Shown: piece by piece, positions 11,652 to 21,306 of the stretch | Position numbering within the stretch: position 1 is the first letter of the stretch | Layout of the letters: every line of letters starts with the position of its first letter | NCBI RefSeq assembly: GCF_019880205.1 | Contig: NZ_CP082292.1 | Span: 1,736,001 to 1,800,000, forward strand | Length of the DNA stretch: 64,000 nucleotides | Direction: 5' to 3' | Source: Pantoea alfalfae | GTDB lineage: Bacteria > Pseudomonadota > Gammaproteobacteria > Enterobacterales > Enterobacteriaceae | The notes under the pieces: generated by a model | Databases searched by the model: none | Seen by the model: the letters and a program-made list of their open reading frames with translations, nothing else | Told to the model about the DNA's origin: nothing | Position numbers and translations under genes: made by a program

Positions 11652-12599
11652 ATGTTACATAATAAAAAGGGCACAATTTTCGCCCTGACTGCTTTATCTG
11701 TTTCAGCTTTGTTAACCCTTCCTGCCCAGGCGAATGTCGTGGCTTCACTCAAACCGGTAGGTTTTATCGCCGCAGCTATTGCTGATGGCGTTACACCGGT
11801 CGAGGTGCTGCTGCCAGACGGCGCGTCCGAACACGATTATGCCCTGCGGCCATCTGATGCAAAACGCTTAAAAAACGCGGACTTAGTTGTCTGGGTCGGG
11901 CCAGAAATGGAAGCCTTTATGGCAAAGTCTGCGGCTGAACTTCCGGCTCAAAAAAACCTCGCGATGGTGAACATCGACGGGGTAAAACCGTTATTGATTA
12001 GTGGTGGTGAAGATGAAGATGAACATGCAGCGGAAAAATCCGAAGATCAGGATGCTGAAGCCCATCATCACCATCACGGCGAGTTTAATATGCACCTGTG
12101 GTTGTCGCCAGAGATTGCGCGCAAAACCGCGGTTGCAATCCATGGAAAATTATTGGAACTTATGCCGCAAGATAAAGCCAAACTTGACGCCAACCTCCAG
12201 CAGTTTGAGGTAGCTTTGGCGGACACGGACAAACGCGTCAGCGCACAACTTGCTCCGGTCAGAAATAAAGGATATTTCGTTTTTCACGACGCTTACACGT
12301 ACTTTGAAAAGCACTACGGTCTCTCGCCCGCCGGGCATTTTACCGTCAATCCTGAAATTCAACCGGGCGCTCAGCGTTTACACCAGATACGAACACAGTT
12401 GGTTGAGCAAAAGGCGGTCTGCGTCTTTGCTGAGCCACAATTCAGGCCAGCAGTCATCGATGCTGTCTCCCGCGGAACACAGGTGCGTAAAGGCACGCTT
12501 GATCCCCTGGGCACGGACATCAGCTTAGCCAAAGACAGCTATGTGAAATTCCTCTCACAACTGTCGAGCCAGTATGAAAGCTGCCTGAATGGAGCATGA
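11652..12599 (+). CDS. znuA: Periplasmic zinc-binding protein ZnuA
   Basis: ZnuA captures zinc in the periplasm and hands it to ZnuB. The 315-residue precursor has a classical signal peptide (about 1-27, ending LPAQA before [10 protein letters not shown]). A charged, histidine-rich loop follows (about residues 117-145, with AHHHHHGEF), which in the family helps acquire zinc. Likely metal ligands are His in [10 protein letters not shown], His after the loop (FNMHLWLSP) and His in [14 protein letters not shown]. It is divergent from znuCB under a shared Zur box, and 13 bases upstream of mepM. Confidence 0.97.
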   Translation: MLHNKKGTIFALTALSVSALLTLPAQANVVASLKPVGFIAAAIADGVTPVEVLLPDGASEHDYALRPSDAKRLKNADLVVWVGPEMEAFMAKSAAELPAQKNLAMVNIDGVKPLLISGGEDEDEHAAEKSEDQDAEAHHHHHGEFNMHLWLSPEIARKTAVAIHGKLLELMPQDKAKLDANLQQFEVALADTDKRVSAQLAPVRNKGYFVFHDAYTYFEKHYGLSPAGHFTVNPEIQPGAQRLHQIRTQLVEQKAVCVFAEPQFRPAVIDAVSRGTQVRKGTLDPLGTDISLAKDSYVKFLSQLSSQYESCLNGA

Positions 12600-12612
12600 G
12601 GAATAGGTAAAA

Positions 12613-13944
12613 GTGCAGCAGATAGCCCGCTCTGTCGCCCTCGCATTTAATAATTTGCCGCGCCCCCACCGCGTAATGCTGGGTTCTTTAACTGTAGTCA
12701 CTCTGGCCGTCGCTGTCTGGCGGCCCTACGTTTATCATCCCACGGATGATGTGACGCCCATCGTTAAGAACATTGAACTGGATAAGAACACGCTTCGCAC
12801 GCTGTTGCCGGAAGCCAGTGAGCCGATCGATCAAAGCACACCGGAACCGGACGAAGAGCTGCCTGCGGATGATGTCGACACCGACGCGCCCGAAACGGCA
12901 GGGGTGCATGACTACACCGTGTCATCTGGCGATACCCTGAGCAGTGCCCTTAATCAGTATGGCATCGACATCGGTGACATTAATGCGCTGGTGGTGAGCG
13001 ATCGCGATCTGCGTAATCTGCAGGTCGGTCAGCAGCTTAGCTGGACGCTGGATGATGATGGCGGCCTGAAAACCCTGAGCTGGGAAATTTCCCGCCGTGA
13101 AACCCGCACCTATGAGCGCACCCCAGCGGGTGGCTTTAAGATGGATGCGGAGATGCAGAAGGGCGAATGGCGCAACAGCGTAATGCAGGGCGAAGTGCGT
13201 GGCAGTTTTGCCGCCAGCGCCCAGCGTGCAGGACTGAGCAGTGCCGAAGCCAGCGCGGTGATCAAAGCGATGCAGTGGCAGATGGACTTCCGTAAGCTGC
13301 GTGCCGGTGACCAGTTCAGCGTGCTGATGTCACGCGAAATGCTGGATGGTAAGAGTGCGCAGAGTCAGTTGCTGGGCGTGCGCCTGCGCAGCGGCGGTAA
13401 AGATTATTACGCATTCCGCGCGGAAGATGGCAAGTTCTACGATCGCAGCGGCTCGGGTCTGGCACGCGGCTTTATGCGCTTCCCGACGGTTAAGCAGTAT
13501 CGTGTCTCTTCCAACTTTAATCCGCGTCGTCTTAACCCGGTAACCGGCCGCATTGCGCCGCACAAAGGCGTCGACTTTGCGCTGCCAATCGGTACGCCGG
13601 TGCTGGCAGTCGGTGATGGTGAGATTGTGGTAGCGAAGAACGGCGGAGCCGCGGGTAACTACGTCGCTATCCGCCATGGCCGTCAGTATATGACGCGCTA
13701 TATGCACATGAAGAAAGTGCTGGTGAAACCAGGTCAGAAAGTGAAACGCGGCGACCGCATCGGACTGTCTGGCAACACCGGACGCTCCACTGGCCCGCAT
13801 CTGCATTTCGAAATCTGGATCAATAACCAGGCGGTTAACCCATTAACGGCGAAGCTGCCGCGCATGGAAGGTCTGACCGGCAAAGATCGCAGCGATTACA
13901 TGGCACAGGTTAAATCCTGGCTGCCCCAACTGGGTCTGAAGTAA
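12613..13944 (+). CDS. mepM: Murein DD-endopeptidase MepM
   Basis: MepM cleaves D-Ala-meso-DAP crosslinks so that new murein can be inserted. The start is a GTG (MQQIARSVALAFNNLPRPHR), identical to the first 20 residues of E. coli MepM. Order: N-terminal membrane anchor (about 22-40), LysM domain (DYTVSSGDTLSSALNQYGI, near 100), and C-terminal M23 (LytM) domain. The zinc motif is visible as HKGVDFALP (near 317) and HLHFEIW (near 397). The protein is 443 residues. It begins 13 bases after znuA, so it can be co-transcribed with the Zur-regulated gene. Confidence 0.96.
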   Translation: MQQIARSVALAFNNLPRPHRVMLGSLTVVTLAVAVWRPYVYHPTDDVTPIVKNIELDKNTLRTLLPEASEPIDQSTPEPDEELPADDVDTDAPETAGVHDYTVSSGDTLSSALNQYGIDIGDINALVVSDRDLRNLQVGQQLSWTLDDDGGLKTLSWEISRRETRTYERTPAGGFKMDAEMQKGEWRNSVMQGEVRGSFAASAQRAGLSSAEASAVIKAMQWQMDFRKLRAGDQFSVLMSREMLDGKSAQSQLLGVRLRSGGKDYYAFRAEDGKFYDRSGSGLARGFMRFPTVKQYRVSSNFNPRRLNPVTGRIAPHKGVDFALPIGTPVLAVGDGEIVVAKNGGAAGNYVAIRHGRQYMTRYMHMKKVLVKPGQKVKRGDRIGLSGNTGRSTGPHLHFEIWINNQAVNPLTAKLPRMEGLTGKDRSDYMAQVKSWLPQLGLK

Positions 13945-13968
13945 GCGAATTTCGTCAAATCGCGCAAA

Positions 13969-13997
13969 AACCGACGGCTTCTCCGTCGGTTTTTTGC
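13969..13997 (+). terminator. Rho-independent terminator after mepM
   Basis: The stem AACCGACGG / CCGTCGGTT (loop CTTCT) is followed by TTTT, 24 bases after the mepM stop. Confidence 0.88.
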
Positions 13998-14069
13998 TAT
14001 CTGGCGCAGGATGATTGCAAATTTTCAGGTCGTCACTATCATAAGCCGGTCATTGCTTGAGGCGAGTGC

Positions 14070-15044
14070 ATGGAAACCCGTAAAAAAAATAACATTGAAT
14101 TTATTCCCGTTTTTGAACGTTCTTTTCTCAAACCTAAGTACTGGGGCAGCTGGCTGGCAATAGGTGCGCTGGCGGGTCTGGCTTATTTACCGCCGAAAGT
14201 GCGCGATCCGCTGCTGGGCCGGTTAGGCCGGTTTGCCGGTAAGCTGGCAAAGGGCGCACGTCGCCGCGCGCTGATTAATCTCTATTATTGCCTGCCGGAA
14301 CTCAGTGAAGCGCAGCGCGCCACGCTGGTCGATGAGATGTTTGCGACAGCGCCGCAGGCGATGACAATGATGACCGAGCTGGTGCTGCGCGATCCTGCGC
14401 GCATCCGGCAGCGCGTTGAGTGGCATGGTCGTGAAATCATCGACCAGATGAAAGCTGAGCAGCAGAATGTGATTTTCCTGGTGCCACACGGCTGGGCGGT
14501 GGATATTCCCGCCATGCTGCTGGCGTCAGAAGGCCAGAAGATGGCGGCCATGTTCCACAACCAGAGCGACCCGCTGCTGGACTATGCCTGGAATACGGCC
14601 CGTCGCCGCTATGGCGGCCGGATGCATGCCCGCAATGACGGGATTAAGCCGTTTATCAGTTCAGTACGTCAGGGTTACTGGGGCTACTATCTGCCCGATC
14701 AGGATCACGGTGCCGAGCACAGCGAATTTGTCGATTTCTTCGCTACCTATAAGGCGACGTTGCCTGCGGTAGGCCGGCTGATGAAGGTGTGTCGTGCCCG
14801 CGTGGTGCCGTTGTTCCCGGTTTATAACAGTGAAACGCATAAGCTTGAGATTTATGTGCGTCCGCCGATGGATGACCTGCTGGAGGCAGACGATCACCAG
14901 CTGGCTCGCCGGATGAATGAAGAGGTGGAAGTGTTTGTTCGCCCGCATCCAGAGCAGTACACGTGGATCCTTAAGCTGCTGAAGACCCGTAAAGAGGGTG
15001 ACATCGAACCCTATTCGCGCAAAGAGCTTTATCCACGTAAATAG
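14070..15044 (+). CDS. lpxM: Lipid A biosynthesis myristoyltransferase LpxM
   Basis: LpxM (MsbB) adds the last secondary acyl chain to Kdo2-lipid A at the inner membrane. The 324-residue protein has the family HX4D catalytic motif ([12 protein letters not shown], about residue 139), an N-terminal membrane anchor, and the conserved [15 protein letters not shown] block near 211. The C-terminal [15 protein letters not shown] matches the HtrB/MsbB family. In E. coli it is also next to mepM. A terminator separates the two here, so lpxM probably has its own promoter in the 125-base gap. Confidence 0.96.
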   Translation: METRKKNNIEFIPVFERSFLKPKYWGSWLAIGALAGLAYLPPKVRDPLLGRLGRFAGKLAKGARRRALINLYYCLPELSEAQRATLVDEMFATAPQAMTMMTELVLRDPARIRQRVEWHGREIIDQMKAEQQNVIFLVPHGWAVDIPAMLLASEGQKMAAMFHNQSDPLLDYAWNTARRRYGGRMHARNDGIKPFISSVRQGYWGYYLPDQDHGAEHSEFVDFFATYKATLPAVGRLMKVCRARVVPLFPVYNSETHKLEIYVRPPMDDLLEADDHQLARRMNEEVEVFVRPHPEQYTWILKLLKTRKEGDIEPYSRKELYPRK

Positions 15045-15048
15045 CAGT

Positions 15049-15072
15049 AAGGCCGCGAAAGCGGCCTTTTTT
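15049..15072 (+). terminator. Rho-independent terminator after lpxM
   Basis: The stem AAGGCCGC / GCGGCCTT with a GAAA tetraloop and trailing T run lies 4 bases after the lpxM stop. Confidence 0.9.
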
Positions 15073-15144
15073 GATCCTGACGTTTGCGCCAGTCAACTGT
15101 GAAACGGAGCACGCTTAGGGCACAGTGTCAGATCGCAGATAACT

Positions 15145-15261
15145 GGCTCAGAGAGCATACGGCCTACGCAAAGACGCAAAACCACCATCCATGGCCCGCG
15201 ATGCTTTGCTACAGGCGCATGCTCGCATCGCTTTGACTATGGTAGCCGTCTGAGAAAAGCG
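15145..15261. repeat. Dispersed palindromic repeat, type A, cassette-free copy (A1)
   Basis: This element of about 117 bp lies between the convergent lpxM and mdfA-like genes. It is an interrupted palindrome: GAGCATACGGCC pairs imperfectly with AGGCGCATGCTC, and GCAAAG (15168-15173) with CTTTGC (15204-15209), around a central CCATGG (15189-15194). The right arm from CCATGG onward is about 80% identical to the right arm of the copy at 45811-45881. It lacks the four-hairpin cassette found in that copy. It does not resemble ERIC or BOX elements, and I see no ORF in it. Confidence 0.75.
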
Positions 15262-15275
15262 ATTATGCAGGTTTT

Positions 15276-16508
15276 TTATAACGCTTCCAGCCTGCTGCGA
15301 CGTTTACGCTCGCGCATAAACAGGGTGACGAGACCAAACCATAACACGCCACTGATAAAGTTGATCAGACAGAACCACAACGTGCCGCCGCTGAAGTAGC
15401 CACTTTTCGCCAGCTCAATCCCCACCGCCAGCGTCAGAATGCTAATCATTCCCAGCATGGCCGCCACGCTGCCTTTGCCTTCATCGCTGGCGTAGAGCGT
15501 CAGGCGATAGAGTCCGGCATTCACCATTCCCGCACCAAAAGCGTAGAGACTCAGGCCTGCCGTAATCAGCAGATAACCGTGACTGTTGAGCAGGCTTGCC
15601 ACCAACGCCAGGCTCAGACCAATCAGAATCGGCCAGGCGGCGAACTTCACCGGCTGTTCAATCGGCACGCGTCCGGCCAGCTTACTCAGCGTCAGGTTAC
15701 CGGCGATCATCGCCAGAAACACCGGCAATTGCAGCAGGGCATACTGCATGCGAGAAAGACCTTCGTCATGCATCAGGATCACCGGCGACAGAGCAACCCA
15801 GGTGAGGATCGGAATAAACACCAATCCGATAGCAAAAGATCCGAACATCACCAGACGGTCTTTCATTAGTCGGCCATAGTTGCGCGCCAGATTGGGCAGG
15901 GCAATGGAGTGACTGCGATCGCCGGCGGTTTCGGGCATCACACGCCACAACACCACAAACGCAACGAGGCTGCAGGCGGCAAACAGCCAGAACATACTGC
16001 GCCAGCTGCCCACGGTGAGCCAGGCGGCACCGGCCAATGGGCCTGCCAGCGGAGCCATCAGCGCGACGTTGGCCATCAGCGCCATCATGCGCACCGCCAG
16101 CGCCTCATCAAAGGCTTCCTGAATCGCGGCATAGCCGACTGCGCCAATAAAGCAGAGACTGATGCCCTGAATAAAGCGCAGGCTGACAAATTCTTCAATC
16201 GAACTGACCCAGTGCGTGAGCATACAGGCGACGGCAAAAAACAGAATGCCGGACAGCATCACGGGTCGCCGGCCAAACTTATCGGAGAGTGGACCCAGCA
16301 GCCATTGCAGCACCACGCCACCAATCAGGTAAGCGGTCAGCGACGTAGAAACCCATTCCGGGCCAACAGAAAACTCACTGGTGACGATCAGCATGCCGGG
16401 CTGAATCATGTCGTGAGCGATATAGGTCGCAAACTCGAACAGCACTAACGCCAGAGGAAAAAGTAAAATTCGGCCTGTAAGCTGGCTGATGGGCTGGAAA
16501 CGGGGCAT
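15276..16508 (-). CDS. mdfA: MFS multidrug efflux transporter, MdfA-like
   Basis: This 410-residue, 12-helix major facilitator resembles E. coli MdfA more than MdtM. Shared stretches include LLFPLALVLFEFATYI, HDMIQPGML, RRPVMLSGILFF and LRFIQGISLCFIGAVGYAA. The two membrane-embedded acidic residues of MdfA that couple protons to drug binding are kept (Glu25 in LFEF, Asp33 in AHDMIQ), as is the motif-B arginine in LRFIQG. Family members export cationic and neutral drugs by proton exchange. The gene is not next to pykA in E. coli. It converges on lpxM across repeat A1 and starts 85 bases from the pykA end. Confidence 0.82.
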   Translation of the reverse strand: MPRFQPISQLTGRILLFPLALVLFEFATYIAHDMIQPGMLIVTSEFSVGPEWVSTSLTAYLIGGVVLQWLLGPLSDKFGRRPVMLSGILFFAVACMLTHWVSSIEEFVSLRFIQGISLCFIGAVGYAAIQEAFDEALAVRMMALMANVALMAPLAGPLAGAAWLTVGSWRSMFWLFAACSLVAFVVLWRVMPETAGDRSHSIALPNLARNYGRLMKDRLVMFGSFAIGLVFIPILTWVALSPVILMHDEGLSRMQYALLQLPVFLAMIAGNLTLSKLAGRVPIEQPVKFAAWPILIGLSLALVASLLNSHGYLLITAGLSLYAFGAGMVNAGLYRLTLYASDEGKGSVAAMLGMISILTLAVGIELAKSGYFSGGTLWFCLINFISGVLWFGLVTLFMRERKRRSRLEAL

Positions 16509-16523
16509 CTTGCCTCCTTGTCA

Positions 16524-16556
16524 GAAAAGAAAAACGCGACTGCCAGGCAGTCGCGT
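16524..16556 (-). terminator. Rho-independent terminator after pykA
   Basis: Read on the minus strand, the stem ACGCGACTGCC / GGCAGTCGCGT is followed by a T-rich run (TTTTCTTTTC). It lies 38 bases past the pykA stop, just before the mdfA-like start. Confidence 0.85.
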
Positions 16557-16593
16557 CGTTGATTCTACACCGACAATGTCAACGCGGGCGCAA

Positions 16594-18036
16594 TTAATCC
16601 ACGCGCAGCACACGAGTCGTATTGGTGGTGCCGGTGGCGCCCATTACATCACCCTGCGTCACGATGACCAGATCACCGGAAACCAGGAAACCTTTATCGC
16701 GCAGCAGGTTAACCGCGTCGTGTGCGGCCGCGACACCGTCGTTGTTACTGTCGAAGAACACCGGCGTCACACCGCGATAGAGCGCGGTAAGATTCAGCGT
16801 GCGCTCATGGCGCGACATCGCAAAAATCGGCAGGCCCGATGTGATACGTGAGGTCATCAGTGGAGTACGGCCCGACTCGGTCATGGTGATGATCGCGGTG
16901 ACGCCCTGCAGATGGTTTGCGGCGTACATGGAAGACATGGCGATCGCTTCTTCGACGTTGTCGAACTGCACATCCAGACGGTGCTTGGAGACGTTGACGC
17001 TTGGGATTTTCTCCGCGCCCAGGCAGACCTTCGCCATCGCTGAGACGGTTTCCGCCGGATACTGACCCGCTGCGGTTTCCGCAGAGAGCATCACGGCATC
17101 GGTGCCATCCAGTACGGCGTTAGCCACGTCCATCACTTCTGCGCGAGTTGGCATCGGGTTCGTGATCATCGACTCCATCATCTGCGTCGCCGTAATGATG
17201 GTGCGGTTAAGCTGACGGGCACGACGAATCAATGCTTTCTGAATGCCGACCAGTTCCGGATCGCCAATCTCAACGCCCAGGTCGCCACGCGCAACCATCA
17301 CCACGTCTGAGGCCAGAATGATGTCATCCATCGCTTCCTGACTGGCGACCGCTTCGGCACGTTCCACTTTAGCGACCAGCTTAGCGTCACAACCCGCTTC
17401 ACGCGCCAGACGACGCGCCAGGTTCATATCTTCGCCACAGCGTGGGAAGGAGACAGCCAGATAATCGACGCGGATCTTAGCGGCGGTGATGATGTCTGCC
17501 TTGTCTTTTTCGGTCAGCGCTTCAGCTGACAGGCCGCCACCCAGCTTGTTAATGCCTTTGTTGTTCGACAGCGGGCCACCCACGGTGACCTCGGTGAAGA
17601 CTTTCGTATCCTGAACTTCCAGCACCTTCAGCTGCACGCGACCATCATCCAGCAGCAGGATATCGCCCGGCACCACATCTTCAGGCAGACCTTTGTAGTC
17701 GATACCGACGCGCTCTTTATCGCCTTCGCCTTTACCCAGGCTCGCATCCAGCAGAAAACGGTCGCCAATATTCAGGAAAACTTTGCCTTCTTTGAAGGTC
17801 GAAACACGAATTTTTGGACCCTGGAGGTCACCAAGAATAGCCACGTGGCGGCCCAGCTTTGCGGCAATCTCACGCACTTTATCGGCACGTAGCTGATGGT
17901 CTTCTGCGGTGCCGTGAGAGAAGTTGAGTCGTACAACATTCGCACCGGCAGCGATGATTTTTTCGAGGTTATTATCACGATCGGTAGCCGGGCCGAGGGT
18001 TGTTACGATTTTGGTTCTTCTGAGACGTCTTGACAT
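16594..18036 (-). CDS. pykA: Pyruvate kinase II
   Basis: PykA makes pyruvate and ATP from phosphoenolpyruvate and ADP. The start was set at [20 protein letters not shown], giving 480 residues like E. coli PykA; the frame runs six codons further up. Conserved elements include [10 protein letters not shown] near residue 38, the catalytic-lysine region [10 protein letters not shown] near 220, GDLGVEIG, and the family signature [19 protein letters not shown] near 280. Identity is clearly with the AMP-activated PykA type and not the fructose-bisphosphate-activated PykF. It lies downstream of hexR in the same orientation, as in E. coli. Confidence 0.97.
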   Translation of the reverse strand: MSRRLRRTKIVTTLGPATDRDNNLEKIIAAGANVVRLNFSHGTAEDHQLRADKVREIAAKLGRHVAILGDLQGPKIRVSTFKEGKVFLNIGDRFLLDASLGKGEGDKERVGIDYKGLPEDVVPGDILLLDDGRVQLKVLEVQDTKVFTEVTVGGPLSNNKGINKLGGGLSAEALTEKDKADIITAAKIRVDYLAVSFPRCGEDMNLARRLAREAGCDAKLVAKVERAEAVASQEAMDDIILASDVVMVARGDLGVEIGDPELVGIQKALIRRARQLNRTIITATQMMESMITNPMPTRAEVMDVANAVLDGTDAVMLSAETAAGQYPAETVSAMAKVCLGAEKIPSVNVSKHRLDVQFDNVEEAIAMSSMYAANHLQGVTAIITMTESGRTPLMTSRITSGLPIFAMSRHERTLNLTALYRGVTPVFFDSNNDGVAAAHDAVNLLRDKGFLVSGDLVIVTQGDVMGATGTTNTTRVLRVD

Positions 18037-18143
18037 CGAGGACTCCGTAAACATTTAAGCGTGTCCGGGTCTGTGGACACAGCATGGTTATCTATTCTAT
18101 ATGATCGACGGGTTGTGATACGACTCACATTGTAAATGTGATG

Positions 18144-19022
18144 TTAATTTTTTTGCTGATCACTCTCTTCCCGAATGGTGTTCTTTTCGTAACGCGACGC
18201 TTTCAACGCCTCTTTCACGCGTTTCAGGTTTTCCCGGAAGGGAGCTCCCCGTTCCAGAGTAAAACCGGTCGCCAGCACATCGATCACGGTTAACTGCGCC
18301 AGGCGCGACACCATCGGCAAATAGACATCCGTATCTTCCGGTACATCAAGCACTAAAGCTATCGCTGCTTCATGGGCAAGGGGTGAATCGGGAGAGGTGA
18401 TGGCAATAACGGTGGAACCGTTTACACGGGCCAGGCGAGCCAGTTCTACCATATTTTTTGTGCGTCCAGTATGCGAAATGAGAACAAAAACGTCACCGGC
18501 TCGACTATTTATGCAACTCATGCGCTGGATCACAATATCGTCCGACCAGATCACCGGCAGATTAAAGCGCAGAAATTTGGTAAAGGCATCATGCGCCACG
18601 ACTGCGGACGCTCCCAGCCCGAAAAAGGCGAGTTTGTCGGCCTGCGCAAGCAGGGTGACGGCCTGTTGCAACTGCGTGCTGTTTAGTTGATCCCGTACAC
18701 GCTGCAGTCCAGCCAGCGCCGAGTCGAAGATCTTGTGGCTGTAGTTCTCCACACTGTCGTCATCCTCCACGCCCCGGCTGACCCAACTGCTGCTTTTCAC
18801 CAGACTCTGCGCCAGTTGCAGTTTAAAGTCAGGAAAGCCGCGTGCGCCAAGGTGATGGCAGAAGCGATTTACGGTGGGCTCACTCACGCCGGCAACGCCT
18901 GCCAGCGTCGCAATGCTGGAGTGCATTGCCGCCTGGGGTGCAGCCAGAATCTGCCGGGCGACTTTCTGTTCCGCTTTGCTCAGCGCAGCAAACTGCGCTT
19001 CAATTTTTTCCAGCATATTCAT
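18144..19022 (-). CDS. hexR: RpiR-family regulator HexR
   Basis: HexR represses central carbon genes (zwf, eda, pyruvate-related genes) and is released by 2-keto-3-deoxy-6-phosphogluconate. The start was chosen at MNMLEKIEAQFAALSKAEQK, as in E. coli, 14 codons inside the open frame, giving 292 residues. It has an N-terminal RpiR helix-turn-helix (GVSEPTVNRFCHHLGARGFPDFK near 48) and a sugar-isomerase (SIS) domain (FFGLGASAVVAHDA near 130, VLISHTGRTKNMVELA near 180). It is divergent from zwf. Its known effector is the product of Edd, whose gene is missing from this locus. Confidence 0.95.
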   Translation of the reverse strand: MNMLEKIEAQFAALSKAEQKVARQILAAPQAAMHSSIATLAGVAGVSEPTVNRFCHHLGARGFPDFKLQLAQSLVKSSSWVSRGVEDDDSVENYSHKIFDSALAGLQRVRDQLNSTQLQQAVTLLAQADKLAFFGLGASAVVAHDAFTKFLRFNLPVIWSDDIVIQRMSCINSRAGDVFVLISHTGRTKNMVELARLARVNGSTVIAITSPDSPLAHEAAIALVLDVPEDTDVYLPMVSRLAQLTVIDVLATGFTLERGAPFRENLKRVKEALKASRYEKNTIREESDQQKN

Positions 19023-19386
19023 AAGCCGATAACCATTATCACTTTTATCAATTTCAATTATCACTGTCGCAGGAGGCGATTAACAGCGACTATATCGCGC
19101 CAGCACCCGGCGAGCGCAACGGCTGACAAGCCGATAGCGCTTTTTTTTGGGATACTTTGACCGATGCCAGATTTTCCTGACACCAGCAGACACAGAAAAA
19201 ACCGGCAATCCGCACGTGTCATCACACGCGCTCAGCGTATCCGGTACAGAGTTAATGCGGTTGACCCGGCGAGTCGGTTTACCTGGCGCCGGGAAAAAAG
19301 TACATTGTGCTGAAAGAAAATAATAACCTGGACCCGGTGGCAGAGGATGCATCACCACCGGACTATCCTGCAACGAGGAGAGGAAA
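19023..19386. other. hexR-zwf divergent regulatory gap
   Basis: This 364-base gap carries the promoters of hexR and zwf by position. It includes a poly-T stretch (19140-19147) and a GAGGAGAGG ribosome site (19374-19382) just before zwf. I could not find a convincing HexR palindrome (TGTAATT-type) or a marbox, and I see no ORF of interest. Confidence 0.5.
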
Positions 19387-20862
19387 ATGGCGGTAACACA
19401 AACAGCCCAGGCATGCGATCTGGTGATTTTCGGTGCCAAAGGCGATCTTGCACGCCGTAAACTGTTGCCTTCACTGTACCAGTTAGAGAAAGCGGGTCAG
19501 ATCCACGAGGAAACCCGCATTATTGGTGTCGGCCGTGCCGAGTGGGACAAAGCGGAATACACCAAAGTGGTACGTGAAGCGCTGGAAACCTTCATGAAGG
19601 AGAAGATTGACGAAGCGCTGTGGGACAAACTCAGCAATCGTCTCGACTTCTGCAACCTCGATGTTAATGACACCACGCACTTCCCGAAACTGGGCAAGAT
19701 GCTGGACCAGAAAAACCGCACCACCATTAACTACTTCGCGATGCCGCCGAGCACCTTTGGCGCGATCTGTCAGGGACTGGGCACCGCGAAGCTGAATGCG
19801 AAACCGGCGCGTGTCGTGATGGAGAAGCCGCTGGGTACCTCACTGGAAACCTCGCAGGAGATCAACGACAGCGTTGGTGAATACTTCGATGAGAGCCAGG
19901 TGTTCCGTATCGACCACTATCTCGGCAAAGAGACCGTGCTTAACCTGCTGGCGCTGCGCTTTGCGAACTCTATCTTCGTGAACAACTGGGATAACCGCAC
20001 CATCGACCACGTGCAGATCACGGTGGCCGAAGAGGTGGGTATCGAAGGCCGCTGGGGTTACTTCGATAAAGCGGGTCAGATGCGTGACATGATTCAGAAC
20101 CACCTTTTGCAGATTCTGACCATGATCGCCATGTCGCCGCCGTCCGATCTTAGCGCCGACAGCATCCGTGACGAAAAAGTTAAAGTGCTGCGCTCGCTGC
20201 GCCGCATCGACCAGACCAACGTGCGTGAGAAAACCGTACGCGGTCAGTACACTGCGGGCTTTGTACAGGGTAAAAAAGTGCCAGGCTACCTGGAAGAAGA
20301 GGGTGCCAATAAAACGAGCGCTACGGAGACTTTCGTCGCAATTCGTGTCGATATCGACAACTGGCGCTGGGCAGGCGTGCCGTTCTACCTGCGTACCGGC
20401 AAGCGTTTACCGACCAAGTGTTCCGAAGTCGTGGTCTACTTTAAAAACCCTGAGATGAACCTGTTCAAAGATTCCTACTCAGAGCTGCCGCAGAACAAGC
20501 TGACCATTCGTCTGCAACCGGACGAGGGCGTGGATATCGAGATCCTGAACAAAGTGCCGGGCCTCGATCACAAGCACAAGCTGCAGACCACCAAGCTGGA
20601 TCTGAGCTACTCCGAGACGTTCAACCAGTCGCACCTTGCCGATGCTTACGAGCGTCTGCTGCTGGAGAGCATGCGCGGTATCCAGGCGCTGTTTGTGCGT
20701 CGCGATGAAGTTGAAGCCGCATGGACCTATGTCGATTCCATTATTGAAGCCTGGGCGGCGGATGGTGACTCTTCCAAGCCGTATCAGGCCGGCACCTGGG
20801 GCCCGGTAGCCTCGGTGGCGATGATCACCCGCGATGGCCGCTCATGGAACGAGTTTGAATAA
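19387..20862 (+). CDS. zwf: Glucose-6-phosphate 1-dehydrogenase
   Basis: Zwf oxidises glucose-6-phosphate to 6-phosphogluconolactone with NADP+, the entry to the oxidative pentose phosphate route. The 491-residue protein equals the E. coli length. It has the N-terminal dinucleotide-binding [19 protein letters not shown], the substrate-binding motif [11 protein letters not shown] (near residue 177) and the C-terminal [17 protein letters not shown] block. A GAGGAGAGG site precedes the ATG. In E. coli edd follows directly; here only a repeat and a terminator-like hairpin follow before eda. Confidence 0.98.
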   Translation: MAVTQTAQACDLVIFGAKGDLARRKLLPSLYQLEKAGQIHEETRIIGVGRAEWDKAEYTKVVREALETFMKEKIDEALWDKLSNRLDFCNLDVNDTTHFPKLGKMLDQKNRTTINYFAMPPSTFGAICQGLGTAKLNAKPARVVMEKPLGTSLETSQEINDSVGEYFDESQVFRIDHYLGKETVLNLLALRFANSIFVNNWDNRTIDHVQITVAEEVGIEGRWGYFDKAGQMRDMIQNHLLQILTMIAMSPPSDLSADSIRDEKVKVLRSLRRIDQTNVREKTVRGQYTAGFVQGKKVPGYLEEEGANKTSATETFVAIRVDIDNWRWAGVPFYLRTGKRLPTKCSEVVVYFKNPEMNLFKDSYSELPQNKLTIRLQPDEGVDIEILNKVPGLDHKHKLQTTKLDLSYSETFNQSHLADAYERLLLESMRGIQALFVRRDEVEAAWTYVDSIIEAWAADGDSSKPYQAGTWGPVASVAMITRDGRSWNEFE

Positions 20863-20942
20863 CTGAAGTGATGATGAAGCCCGTAACGCGGTGGTGAGAT
20901 GGGTGATTATATCAGCCCGGTCTGTTGTAAGACTGTGACTGC

Positions 20943-21051
20943 GAAAGGAACACGGTCAGATCGGAAAGGCGCTTGCGCCAATCCCTGGCCGCTCGGCCCG
21001 CGCCGTCCATGGCGCGGGACGCTTTCCTCCTCTGCCCGTGTTCCCTGCGCC
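20943..21051. repeat. Dispersed palindromic repeat, type B, cassette-free copy (B1)
   Basis: This palindromic element of about 109 bp lies where edd would be expected between zwf and eda. The outer stem is GGAACACGG (20947-20955) with CCGTGTTCC (21036-21044). The inner stem is GGAAAG (20963-20968) with CTTTCC (21022-21027), and the centre is GCGCCGTCCATGGCGC. The right arm (GCGCGGGACGCTTTCCTCCT and beyond) is almost identical, in inverse orientation, to 54539-54577. Compared with that copy the outer stem differs by a paired change (A-T here, C-G there). Confidence 0.8.
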
Positions 21052-21107
21052 TTAAACTAAGACATTGCGGCCAGGCAAATACGAAACCTGGCTTCATCTG
21101 CAGTTAC

Positions 21108-21131
21108 AGCCCGCAATGCGGGCTTTTTTTT
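21108..21131 (+). terminator. Terminator-like hairpin upstream of eda
   Basis: The stem AGCCCGC / GCGGGCT with a three-base loop is followed by seven or eight T. It lies about 245 bases after zwf and 175 bases before eda, so it probably ends zwf transcription and isolates eda. Confidence 0.82.
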
Positions 21132-21306
21132 CGCTTTTAAACCGGGCCAGCGGATATGAATAAAACTGAACTGCTGTTTCAAAATCGGCGCAGGAGGATA
21201 GACGCTCAGGAAGCGGATCATGTATGGTAGTGACGCAAATTACAGGGCAGGAGCCGATGCTCCATGACCGGGCCACAATCCCGGTGTTATCAAGCAAGGG
21301 GAACTG

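Noticed and set aside
19023..19386. HexR binding site before zwf
   Set aside because: Expected by biology, but no TGTAATT-type palindrome could be found by eye.
21168..21196. Possible KdgR operator upstream of eda (AATAAAAC ... GTTTCAAAAT)
   Set aside because: The two arms are about 9 bases apart, while KdgR sites have a spacing of 3-4; the match is not convincing.
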